NCBI GenBank assembly: GCA_031213475.1
Contig: JARUPZ010000017.1
Location: 7,828,167-7,892,166 of the forward strand
DNA length: 64,000 nucleotides
Source of the DNA: Nereocystis luetkeana
Lineage: Eukaryota; Sar; Phaeophyceae; Laminariales; Laminariaceae
Direction of reading: 5' to 3'
Under the pieces are notes generated by a model. That model was given only the letters and a program-made list of their open reading frames with translations. It was not told the origin of the DNA and did not search any database. Position numbers and translations under genes: made by a program. Positions within the stretch are counted from its first letter, which is position 1; each line of letters opens with the position of its first letter. Shown in pieces: positions 38,898 to 49,774 of this stretch.

Positions 38898-40800
38898 TCA
38901 CACTGTGGGCTGTACATCACTGACGATATCTTGCCAACACATTACACGTTCAACCTTCAATGATCTCATGTCCCCGACCACCGCACTGCTATTACCGGGG
39001 AGGGGGTACACCCCGCCATACCGAGGGGGGTCACCGGTTTTCATTGAAGATCTCACCCGCAAAAGAGTCAACCATTTTTCTCTGACAATATCCCTAAATG
39101 AATCATTCCCAAGCCCTGTCTTGGTGCGCGAACTGAGCGTAAGAAGGTGCGGGCCGAACGTACGTGTACCGGTGCATGTGTTCGCTGAGCCAGAGAAGGG
39201 GGATAGACTCCATGAGGGTTGCGGAGGCCAAGCTCCGTCCGAGGTATACGTATCACTACCGTAGGGTGTCTCCTGCAGCCTGCCACCGCCGTAATACATG
39301 AGAGACCGGTGTTGAGGAGCAGCACACGAAATCGCGGCGTTCATCTGCACGGGGGCAACTGGGCACTCTGCGAAGAGGTGACCCGACCAGTCGAACCGGA
39401 GGCAAAGCCAAGTGCGCGTCCTCAATGTGCCGTAAGGCGAGGGGTCCCAGCCCGTCGGAGTCGTTATCTGTGGTGGGTTCATCGTTGGCATAGCTCCAGG
39501 CGGTAGAGTGGTGGGTACCCAACCCATCGGTTGGGCTAGTCCACACGGACCGAAAGGGTTCGGATCAGGGTCATCGCAACGGCACCTTCACGCCACGGCG
39601 TCCCAACATCATCTGTGGCCCAGGTGGAGCTTCTCCCTGGTCACCACCGTGCTGACGTGGACGACGCCGCTCCTGCTGTCGCTTCTGGGGCTGCTGCTCC
39701 TGCTGCTGCTACTACTGCTGCTGCTGCTTCTCTTTCTAGACCCTCTCGTCCCCCACCGGCAGGCTGCGCGCCGGCAGCGTAGAGTGCATGCGGATCTACC
39801 ACTATTTTCACCCCCACTGCCTTAGAAGTCAACTGTTTCTCAACCTTGTCGTTGGCATAAGCGTCACGGATGGGCTCGTTGATCGCAGAACGGGGTATGG
39901 AAACGGGAAATAATTGGGATAATCTGTATCGTGTTTAAACCCGAAAGGTTGTTCTCTATATGGGGGTTCACTTCATCTACAATCTTAGCACAGGCCGACA
40001 ATGCCAGCCCGTCAGCTGCCTTCTCTACGTTTCCTAGAGAGGACAGGGGAGTTTTATCCTTGTTCGTACAGATGGCCTCGAACTATCGGTACGACCCATT
40101 GGTCATTGCTATAGTCTTAGGCATGTGGAAGTCTTCCAGTGGGTTCCAAGCGCAACTTGGCGATATGTCCTCCTGCATGCGAAGTTCAGCGATATCATAT
40201 CCTGTCGTCGATTCCGTCATCAGGCCATGCACCAGCCGTGCATCCTAAACTTCTTGCGGTGAGTGCCTCGACTCTGATTTCTCCTGAGACATGTATAAGG
40301 TTCCTATCATCACTGGATTGGCTGTGGTGCTGAGGACATGCAGGCAACCAAGCCACGACCTGCACGCTTGAAACTTACTGCACCACATACTAAAGGGGGC
40401 GTCTACGCTGCGAACGTCGGGGCTTCGACTGGGTCAGAATAACGCGAGGGGGAAACACTTGTGACGCGCATGATGGGGTTTCCAGCCCAGGTGTCATCAC
40501 AGTCGACATATTCCAGTCCTCTCCCAGCTTCTCCTTCACTTCTTTCCCCCACCGCCGTCTCCCCTAGGTCTCAGCGCGCATCCTCTGCTCCTCAGCCGTC
40601 CTTTTCAGAAACTCAATATCACTTTTCATCTCGCTCGTCTTCTGCCCTGTTCCGACGCTGACTCCCTTACTAGGCACATCGTCCATACAAGATATGCTGG
40701 AAGCAGGTTCCCACTCCTCCAGGTTGGCCTTGGCTACGGTTTCGGATGAATACTCACTGGCCTGTTGACAGATCTGCACAGGGAAAGAGACACATGGCAC
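38898..40800 (-). pseudogene. Copia gag region, degenerate
   Basis: From the 5' side: 40564-40800 (SEYSSETVAKANLEEWEP, then a coiled-coil-like EFLKRTAEEQRMRAE), and about 39930-40220 with one internal stop (SSLGNVEKAADGLALSACAK). Next come an Ala-rich stretch at 39641-39832 and a nucleocapsid zinc knuckle at about 39360-39401. The knuckle reads CLRFDWSGHLFAEC: in CX2CX4HX4C the second Cys has become Phe. No intact frame spans the region. Confidence 0.8.
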
Positions 40801-41862
40801 GGGAAATCGTGGTTAAATCCAGAGAGAAACACGGAATGCTCTCTTCTTGTGTTGTTCCAGAGCTGTCGAGCGACAGCCCGTGACGAAACAAGACGAGCGA
40901 TTATGCGGCAAACGGGTGGCACGATAGACGTCCCTTTCTCCCCGCAGATGTTACCGCCTAGAGCACACTCATTTACTACCCTTAATTCTTATGCGGAGTT
41001 TCACAAACGCGTGTTAGGGTGCGGTGAGAGGACGGTTTCTGCTACTGATTTGGAGCTCAGAATGGTGACCCGGTGAACGGCAAGACGCCCCAGAATGTCA
41101 GAGAAAAAACTCTCCAACGTTTAAACACTTCCATTGCGTTTTCTCTAGTAATTGATATACTACAAGTGTACCCTTCCAAGGAGGGTTTTGGGGGGAGTTC
41201 ACGTGAACGAGGGTTAAGGTCAACAGGGTTGGGAAGAGTAGCACACTTACCCGTCCTCCACATCGCCGAGACGAACGGTTTATGTGGTGGTACCCCTCCA
41301 TCAACTTGCTAGGAGTACCGCTCTGTCACACTCCGTATTTTCTGGTCTGCTTTGTAGGTGGATTTCTCGTTCTAGATCCTACATACAATATGCAAGACAC
41401 GTTCGAGCGCAACATTAATCGAGGATCGGTTTAGGACCCTATCACGTTATATCACCTGCTGTGTGTAGTCCCTTGACCTTCCAACCTGCGACGTTTCACC
41501 ATGCCCATGTCCATGTCAACCCATTTTTAGCGCTTCCGAAAAATTGATCGAACCATACGCCTTCCTAACAAAATAATTGTTTGTTTTGCCGTAGAAACTC
41601 GTTGTCGAGCCTGGGTCTGCTGTAGTATCGCGGGGTAGATACCGGAGCGGTCTCCGTGCCAACAGTGGGCGGGATGGACTAATGCCACAATGAGCTGACT
41701 GAACGACAACTCTTTGGCGTTGTGGGTGGCATGTTTGATATGGATGATGCACCAACATACATGATGAGCGATCGCGATTATCGCCACCCAGCCAGCGTGC
41801 GTCAGAACGTAGGAACCGCCCCTTCCGCCCCATTACGTCTTCGGCGTTTTCACCCATTACAG
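40801..41862. other. Spacer between Copia and exon 2 of pseudogene B
   Basis: Probably holds what remains of the Copia 5' LTR, but I see no convincing match to the 3' side. The right end is pyrimidine-rich and ends CCCATTACAG, the 3' splice site for exon 2. Confidence 0.4.
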
Positions 41863-42066
41863 TCTTTATGGGGCGAGTTTAATGCGATGGTGAGAAGGTC
41901 ACCCCCACCACCTCCGCCGCCGCCGCCATTTTCGAGGATAGTCGAGACGAGTTAATACGACCATTGGTTCAAGATTGGCTACGAGATGGGGAGGAACACA
42001 TGGTTCACTGTAATCACGAACAAGCCAGAGGAGGACAGACCGGAGGGCCTCAAGAAATACCAATAG
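41863..42066 (+). pseudogene. WW-domain gene B, exon 2 remnant
   Basis: Exactly 204 nt, the same length as gene A exon 2, and alignable codon for codon without gaps. It begins SLWGEFNAMVRR (gene A: SSWGEPNASVKR), continues with a poly-Pro run of nine, and has an in-frame TAA at 41953-41955. The second WW-like module follows (DHWFKIGYEMGRNTWF) and the tail DRPEGLKKYQ before a TAG at the same position as in A. The first WW domain has lost its terminal Pro (WGEF). The acceptor CATTACAG is intact. The sequence after the stop is also homologous to gene A's 3' flank. Confidence 0.88.
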
Positions 42067-43030
42067 TAACCCTTATAATACTGTAGTCCAAGGATGGTGC
42101 GGTATGGTTGCTTGTAGGTTCTACGAAGAATGGTACGGTATGTCGAAGCTTGACGAGGTACTGCGACCACATCATCATTTAGGCACTGGTCTCGGGGTGT
42201 TCGCGGAAAAGTGCGAATATTCCTGGTGGAGTGAGGTCGAACGTCGTGATAATCGCGTCCAAACTTCTTTGGATTTTCGACACACGATGGACAGCAGTAC
42301 CACCACATGTACCGTCAGCGAACCGTTTCGACATCGCCAAGGGTGTTCCTTGGTATACGGTCATTCTAGTGTGACCCATTACGGGACCAGCGACGTATAT
42401 TTCGCAATTAATAGTGGTGTTGCGCTTCGCAGTATTCGTCAGGGGTATTTGTTTCGGGGCGAGGGTCGCGTGCTGATAGGAGAATAATGGTGTGTTATCA
42501 AGTAAGTAATATCGTCACACGTCGTAAGATAGAATACTAGTTGATATATATATGGTTGTCCAGCAACCAAGGGGTATCGGTTCCCGGCGTAAAGGAAACA
42601 TTTTTGCCACTTGGGGTGAAATACTGTTCACGGGACAGGGTAAACGTCACAGAGCAGCTTTTTAGCCTGGTTGGATCGATGTGAAATACGCGTGCTTTCG
42701 GACGAAAATTTTGAAACGGTCGGAATTGCGTGACTGTAATGAAAAAGTCCTCAGAATGTTTTCTATAGTTACTGATGTTTTTCTATAAGTCGTAATTTTG
42801 TGTTACTGCTTTGTGCATCCGGTTACGCATTCAGGTGATCATGCCTCCCATAAGAGTGCATGGGGTTACGCGTATGATGCATATTGAAGTAGAGCTTTCG
42901 ATTATGTATATATTCACTGCTCTCTGCGACGGTGTGTTCCATAGTGTATAGTCCCTTATACAGAGTTTGGAATCTGCAACGTTCGGCGATGATTGTAAAG
43001 TAAGAGAAGGCGTTGGCAAATTTTCAGTAG
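42067..43030. other. 3' flank of pseudogene B, duplicate of gene A's flank
   Basis: Patchy but collinear similarity to 16691-17650, extending the A/B duplication about 1 kb past the stop codons. Non-coding as far as can be seen. Confidence 0.55.
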
Positions 43031-46000
43031 AACAAAACTATGACCAGTGACACTGACAATCACATACATGAAGCTGATAGGCAGGGGCTAGGTTAGGTTG
43101 GACATCGGCTGGCGTGAGCGTCCTTCGCGTGGAGTAGAGTTACTCTCAACGCGGCGTAAATCGATCGTGTACTTCTGGTGGAGTTGGCAAACCAACTTTC
43201 CATATCCTTGCATATGGCGGTGCGGCTACTGTGCTCTTTAAAACGTTGCGGTGTGGACGAGGTTGCCGTCCAGATGCTTAGGTGAAACTACGCAGGGTGC
43301 GTGGTTTGTCCGACAGAAGCTGGTTGCGGTCTGTGTCCGTGATGACGACGGGTGCACAATCTGGTTGATGGCGGGGTTAACGACAGCGGTACATTATGTG
43401 CGTCTGGTCATCCGATCGGCGAGAGCGCTTAGGTTGCTAAACGCATCACACGTCGAATATAGATTAGTCAAAATACTAATCTCGACATAGTGGCGATCTC
43501 TTGGGTGGGGGATGGAAACAAACAGAACCGGCGCTCACACCACGAGATATTATCCTGTTCAATGGTTGGCAACCTTGGCGTTTCCCATCGGTTTCACGAG
43601 AGGCAACCAGGAATGTGCTGGAACCATTTTGTTCGGACGAGAACAAAGTACATGTCTTCCTGAAAAATAACAGAGGGGAATCACCGGAAATAGTTGCGAT
43701 GTACAGACCAGGTTTATGGCCTTCCAAGCGTCACTGAGGAACTCATGTTCCACCCTGTGCCAATGCAATGGCAGTCTAGGCTGGCTTGCCTCGCTATTTT
43801 TCATGTTTCTCCATTTGATCATGTTGTACATCCTTCGTCTGCTACTCAATGTATTCTTAAACCCACTCTCCAGGGTTCTTGTTTTTTGCACCATGGTGAG
43901 TATTAACGTTCTAGCCTGCGCACGTGCATAAAGCAGAAACTCCACGGTGAGTAACAGCAATGTTACTAACAAGACAATTTCGGAGAACCCTGGCCTCCTG
44001 TCAAAACATACATAGGGGCAACCTACGCCCAGAGCGAGGCGGCTTCTGCAAACTGGGTCCAAGGATCGACCACAACATGTAACAAACGCGATGCCAGATG
44101 AAACTCCTGGGACTACACCAATCAACCAAAACAGACACGCAACACCTACTACACACATACAGCCCCTGCAGGGGCAGCTTCGGGCACGAACACAACACAA
44201 GAAGCAAACACTAAAGCAAGCCGCAAAATTTGGCACGCAACAACGTGGCTTAGCCACAGAGCAAATCATCGACCATCATAACTGAGGAGGCTTCTCACCA
44301 GAAGCAGTGCTTAGGCTCGGGTTCGAAACAATTGAAGAATGAATTGCACGTACAACCGAACGACACTCGATGGGATGCGGCATATTCACGCCCTTCGATG
44401 GGTACAAAAAACATCCCAATAGGCCGGGACGTCCTTCGCTTCAGAAAATCTATGCCAAGGCTTTGGAGCACCGTTTTCCCTAGATACGTGAGGACTACAA
44501 ACGAAACCTGCACCACCACCGACGCGTCGATCGGAGGCTGCTGGGCAAGCCACAGGTGGACCGTTCACCGCGGAGCAACATCAAGCATTACCTCAAAATA
44601 TCATGCACGTAAACGCGAAACTCACGTGCCGAGCTCTTCACAACAATGGGGCGGTTGACAGAGAGTATCGGGAGCCGTTTCAGACCCGCCAGACAGGTTT
44701 TAGTCTACGCATCAACAATGAACTGAAGTAACGAAACAAGTCCTGTAAGGTGCAAGCTAAACATCGATTTTTCCCGAACGTACCACAAGACGTGGGGTGT
44801 ACCAATACCCGAACCTTCCAATCGGAACAAAATCTAGGTTTGATTTGATTTTGCGCCGTCGCGGGATTTCACAACAATATAGGCATGCTGCGCACTTTAT
44901 AGACAAACCCCAACGAGCGGTTCCTCGCAACTGCTCCTATCGTCGTGAAAGTCAATTCACGTGCAACGCCTACCAAGATGCCACAAAACTAGCCCGGACA
45001 AACATAATGGAACAACACACGTTTGAATGGAGGCGCCTCGAGGACAAAACACTCACATATGCAACACACAGTACCAACATCCACACCTTCCAACAATAAA
45101 TTTATACCAACAAACAGTCGATTCGATGCCAGTGGGAACTAAGCAGCAATGGCCTCGCACTGCAAACTACAAATCATAAAACCCGATTAGCGCACTTCGC
45201 CATATTTTAACGCGAAACGCGTTAAATCCGAACCATTGGTACGGATCACCGTGGCGTTGACACAAGCATCAGGACGCAACATAACAATAGCAACGACCGA
45301 CCGAGGTTTTCCCTGTTAAGTGTGTAGGCCCGAAGGTTGGCAACTCCCTCCCCCCGCAAGGTCCGTACCAATGGCAAACATATTTGCAACTCAGCGCTCG
45401 CTCCAACCCCAGCACTTGCGACAGACCTTCCATGTTTTCGCACTCTTACGCGAACGTTTTGCGCGGACCACATAACACCCTCGTGACCAACTACCCAGCC
45501 CGCAACTGCAGAACGATATCCCAGACAGTAGAACCATCTTTAACAGTGTACATGTGTGCCTCCCCTATGTGTGACGCCCCGTCACCTCTCTCGCAGTACA
45601 AAGATCGGGTCCTCCTGGGAAAATATCGGCCTAGGCAGCCCCCCCCCCGGCTCAGGGGAACCACTACCTCATGTACAAGATCCTTTCCCGTCGCCTCTGC
45701 TTTCTTTTTCTCGTTTCGGACTAGCCTTTAGATTCTCCTAACGACACCTCTCTAACACCCCCCCCCCGGGACAGGGCGTGGACCCTCCTACGCGACATAA
45801 ATAATCAATACCAGCCTTCTCCGAAGATGACGTCTTGCTTCGTAAGTGGCAAGGCCGTCTCGTGTAGATCGGCACCTGCCATAATCACCAGCTCTCTTGT
45901 GCACCTCTACAGTAGCTATCGTCAGCCTCCTCTGTATATGTTGCTACTCGTCTGCAAAAAACGTTCACCCCTGTACAAGACCACGAGGTCTTGTTGAGGA

Positions 46001-46654
46001 AGTGGCCACACCGTCGAGTGGATCAACGTCTGTACCGTACACTCAGAGCGGAGCAACTCACGGATTCCTTGGTAAACTAACAGCCCAACATTTTTTATTT
46101 CACTTGAACCGTGCTTATCGAAAGCTGTATCCTCGTACGCACGTATAGAAGCGCCTCTCTCTCGTACAAAAGGTCAACCACACGTGTTGTATACGGGGAT
46201 TCACCTTCATTCGGTTGCTCCGTGGCACACCAACGTTCTTACCGCAGGTCGGAACGGCTTGGCACTACAACCGCACGTGCCTTCGGTGAGCTCCTCTCCC
46301 CGCCCAAGTCCGATTTCGTTTGTGGGCGGCAGAAGCAAGTGGAACACGCGTCGCGACGAGGTAGGTGTCGTCCCCTGCGCGCACTTCGCCTGACAATCAG
46401 CCTCAGATTCACAAGGGTCACCGTGGAGTTTCAGCGTTTTGACCAACCGTGCGGTAACATCATGCCAATCGTTTCCGTCCTAATTACGTGCTATTGAACG
46501 AATACAGACCCGCAAAACTAATCGATCCACACACCCGTGTGCCTGTCGACCAACACTCGTGACGCACCACCAGCCCCCCGGGCCAACAAGTCATCCACAA
46601 CGGTCGGTCGCCACCATCCTCTCGCAGCGGCACCGTCAGCAATTTTCCCCGAAA
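43031..46654. other. Gene-free stretch
   Basis: No protein family was recognised. A 236-codon minus-strand frame at 43559-44269 is Cys- and Leu-rich in its first half but has no domain and no exon support. C-runs lie at 45640-45649 and 45759-45768. Confidence 0.35.
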
Positions 46655-49173
46655 TTATTTGTACTTCTTGAGGCAGTCGGGCCTCGCAACCTGCGTCTTG
46701 TTGGTTTTTTCGTTGTACCAGACCTTTCCGTGGGCCTCATCGATCTGCTTCGACCACAGGTCTTGCTCTCTTTTCTCGAACTTTCGCGGCGAGGGTGGCG
46801 ACGACGTCGATGACGACGGGGACGATGACGGAGGTCCCGGGGGTCCCGACGGAGGCCCGGGGGGTCCCGGGGGTCCGGGAGGCCCAGATGACGCACTATC
46901 CTTGTCTTTCTTCTTCTTCTTCTTCTTGCCGTTATTTTCCTTCTTCTTTGGGGATGACGGAGGTTTTGGGCCTTTCTCTGCCTTGGGAGAAGACGTCGGA
47001 CCAGGTGGGCCAGGTTGACCGCTCGTCGTCGCCGAGGGTGAAGTCGACCGCGGGGGGGGGGGCGGCGGTTTCGCAGCCGTCTCCTCGGGATCGTCCCACG
47101 TTGACTGGGTAGTTCACGTTGAGCATGTGAAGGCGGTGGGGGTGGGGGTGGGGGGGTGGGGGGGGGGGGGGGGGGGTGGGGGGGGGGGGGGGGGGTGGGG
47201 GGGGGGGGGGGGAGAGCAAGATCGGTTGAATAACACACGTTGGCGTTCGTGCAATTTATTACGGTTCGGCGAGAACGAGAACTGGGGGAGGGGGGCGGAC
47301 GAATTGGGGGGGGGTTAGCCTTGTCTGGTGTACTGCTTACCAGGATTCAAGTTGTCCTCAACAATTTGTTGGCGGTAATTGGATGCAATAAATATCTGCG
47401 TCGAGCTGCGGTCATAGAATCAGGTGTAGTCGAGTCGGCATTTCCCCTTCTGGTCCTGCATGACGGCGTCCCGTCAAGTGGGCAGTAAAGTACTATTGTA
47501 TGAGATAAATCAAGCGGTTCAGCGGCCACCTCGGGAGAACCATCGACAGGATCGCCAGTCGTCCACGTCATGGACGAACACGCTCTACTGCCCCCCCGCC
47601 CTTCCTGAACGGTGAGCCCATGTTGGTCGAAAGCATCGGTCCTGGCTTAGATTACCCCCTGTTGGCTCATTAGTGGAGTCGACGGAGGCTTGCCCTCGTC
47701 GACAGGAGTAACACGCCTCGGAGTCACCCCACGATGGGGGTTCCACGTTTTGGGCCAAAGATTTCTGACCGTTTCCCGTGTGAGGAACCTGCATTTATAA
47801 CGAAAATTTCACTCGTGTATTCGGTTTAGGACCGGCGCATTAAAGTGCTGGTCGGGTGGTGCGAAATAAAAACGTCCAATTTTGGTATCGGGTGAGATAT
47901 TGAGCTCCTAATGTGAGGGGCTGAGGAACTCCTGGTGCACCCCTACCGTGGGATGGCTCCTCGAAAATAGTACAGCGGCCAGACCCATCAATGCGGCTGT
48001 CTCCTATATATCTCCCCATGCGTAACATTGCAGGAAATATCCGCTAGGATGGGTATCGCCTGACGTGCAATGAAAACATGGAAATCCCGACTCGCGAAGG
48101 TTAGTGCTCGGCCTCCGTTCGGTTTGTTCTGCCTCTACGCCTAGCACTCCGGCTACTCAGGAATGAATGCGTTCGTAGGACTAAACAATTAATCGCTTGT
48201 CTCGAAGGTATGGCAGGGTTAGTGGTACCCTACCCCATGCTACGTTAAAGGGGAGGGGCGTTAGGAGCCTCACCTTTGCCATTGAAGGCGCTCGTCATCT
48301 GCTACGCACCCCCAAAACACCCTCTGATCAGATCGGAATCGTGTTGAAACCATTCGTGTAAAGACCAGTACGCACATATGTATACAGGACACGCAAGTCC
48401 ACCAAGAGATTGGCATCGTGTTTTGCGCGTACAATGAGTTCACAAATCGGGCAGTGGTTGAGGTATACGGAGCTCTGAACGCGACTAACCTGGAACACCC
48501 ACTGTATGTGACTCTTCGTGTCTTGTCGTGAAGGTATGCCAAGTGTCCTACACAGCCCAACCGAACGGGACCGGCGGGGCTCCAAACTCGCCCGAGTTTC
48601 TTCAGAACTTTGGAATCGCTTTTGAGGTTCACAATTAATTTTGTTTTTTGTCACGTACCAACCCAGACCACAGTAAATTGACCTTCGTGTTCGAGAAACA
48701 AAAAGTATGCCTACTTCAGCGTTTGCGTGAGGTGTAGAGGTTCCTGAAAGTGGGCATATAAGGAATCGTCGGGGCGCCCTCAAAGCACCTCTTGAAGCCC
48801 CTTGAACAATCAGCTTTATACCGTTGTATTTCGGGCCAACTAAATTATTCCTGGAGTGTTCTCACACCGAATTCTGCGTGACGTGAGGCATTTCTCGAAT
48901 GAGCAATTAAAGATAACTAACTGCAATACCCCCCCCCCCCCCCCCTCTCTTCCCCCTCCTACCCCAGCCTCCATCCACACGGCTCACCTCCTGCGTAACG
49001 GTGTTGTACCAGTAGTCGTCCTTACTTTTGTCGTCCTTGTGCTTCGTCCAAATTTCTTGTGTAGCGGAGCAGCCTGGCGTCGGGTAAAACTCTACCAAGG
49101 GTGTGTTTGGATGGGTGCCGGATGCCAGGCCTTTGTGCGACGAGTCGGTGTACCGGATGACGCGCGTCTTCAT
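46655..49173 (-). CDS. WW-domain protein C; complement(join(46655..47104,48988..49173))
   Basis: Two exons give an uninterrupted 211-residue protein. Exon 1 (62 codons from M at 49173) ends in the WW half W42TKHKDDKSKDDYWYNTVTQE at donor GAG|GTGAGC. Exon 2 starts after acceptor CTACCCAG with STWDDPEE, completing W42..YWYN..W65xxP68. Poly-Pro (residues 75-80), a Pro/Ser linker, a Lys-rich block (about 115-131), collagen-like GPP repeats (about 136-154) and a second WW-like module follow (W179..VWYN..VARP, second Trp replaced by Val). The tail reads RPDCLKKYK. Intron position and phase equal those of A and B, but the GYPS repeats of A are absent. The frame is open upstream of the chosen Met to a stop about 130 nt away with no other ATG, so a further 5' exon cannot be excluded. 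WW domains bind proline-rich partners; partner and location are unknown. No transmembrane segment was seen. Confidence 0.85.
47136..47212. repeat. Long G-tract (plus strand) at the 3' end of gene C's intron
   Basis: About 77 bp of G interrupted by single T. Read on the gene's strand it is a C-rich polypyrimidine tract ending about 30 nt before the 3' splice site at 47105. It is complementary to the G-run that follows the donor of the same intron. Confidence 0.92.
47872..47966. mobile_element. MITE family 1, partial copy d, inside gene C's intron
   Basis: Only the right half is recognisable: GGTGAGATATTGAGCTCCT, then a diverged GAGG..CTGAGG block and CCCTACCGTGGGATGGCTCC in place of the terminal repeat. 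It is the most decayed copy. Confidence 0.65.
48929..48945. repeat. C17 run (plus), a G-run just after gene C's 5' splice site
   Basis: Seventeen C residues starting 41 nt into the intron on the gene's strand, where they read as G17. Confidence 0.9.
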
Positions 49174-49574
49174 GTTACGCCTGGGCGCAGTGGCCGAACA
49201 CACGCGGAGGGGGGCGTCAGGGGCGCGCCGGTCGGTGGCGACATGTGCTAGGGGAAGACCGCTATACAGGCAAGCATTTTAACGAAAGCGGGAATCAGTA
49301 AAGAGCAAGGTGGCACTGTCAGCTACAGTGGACGACTTGGGGTAATTTTGACGATAGTAAGGTGTTTGCAAATAAATGGCGATTAACACGTCGACCACAT
49401 AATTTAACGTAGATCCGCGAATATTTGTGTGGAGGGTGGTTCACTGGTTCCATCCAGTCTAATGTTTAATACGCGCAGAGCAATGTAACCAATGCCCCTC
49501 TTCACGCTATCCCGATGGATAAGATAAATTTTTGTTACACACTTCCCGCTTTCTTATTGCGACACCTGGTTCGC
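49174..49574. other. Upstream region of gene C
   Basis: No exon was recognised beyond the open extension of exon 1 to about 49290. Possible promoter region; no clear element seen. Confidence 0.3.
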
Positions 49575-49689
49575 CACTATTACGGGGGGCTATATTTAAC
49601 AGGACCAAATATTGTTATTGAAAATAATGAAATATATTGGTTTTTATATATACCGTAGGTTCTATTAACTATGGTCCCCTGTAATAGTG
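49575..49689. mobile_element. MITE family 2, copy b (115 bp)
   Basis: Starts CACTATTACGGGGGGCTA and ends ATGGTCCCCTGTAATAGTG. Termini are inverted repeats of about 31 bp with several mismatches. The interior shares AAATATTGTTA with copies a, c and d. Confidence 0.85.
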
Positions 49690-49732
49690 AAACTAGGAGG
49701 ACGCAGCGGGGATACGCAGTGACACCTGATTA

Positions 49733-49774
<42 letters not shown>

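Larger units (their letters stand above)
35940..40800 (-). mobile_element. Ty1/Copia LTR retrotransposon, degenerate
   Basis: On the minus strand the order is gag, gag-pre-integrase, integrase, RT, RNase H, the Copia order. The coding part ends at 35947 just before a purine-rich tract (minus strand GGAGATAGGAGGGGG, 35940-35954), a good polypurine tract. I could not define matching LTRs or a primer binding site. All modules have stops or frame changes. Confidence 0.93.
26776..41862 (+). other. 15-kb intron interval of pseudogene B, filled with transposons
   Basis: This is inferred as one intron because the flanking exon remnants match gene A exons 1 and 2 in order, strand, phase and length. 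The corresponding intron in gene A is 860 bp. The interval holds satellites, DIRS, hAT and Copia remnants annotated separately. An alternative is a local rearrangement that merely placed the two exon remnants on either side. Confidence 0.65.

Noticed and set aside
39508..39825. Plus-strand frame with a poly-Leu stretch resembling a membrane segment
   Set aside because: Antisense shadow of the Ala-rich Copia gag on the minus strand.
34765..40935. Similarity between 34765-34850 and 40850-40935 as a Copia LTR pair
   Set aside because: Only short patches match (for example TGACGAAAC), alignment decays quickly on both sides, and distances to the polypurine tract do not fit cleanly.
43559..44269. 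236-codon minus-strand open frame, Cys/Leu-rich
   Set aside because: No recognisable motif or signal architecture; composition looks like translated non-coding DNA.
46636..47238. 200-codon Pro/Arg-rich minus-strand frame
   Set aside because: It is an out-of-frame shadow of exon 2 of gene C plus the intron C-tract.
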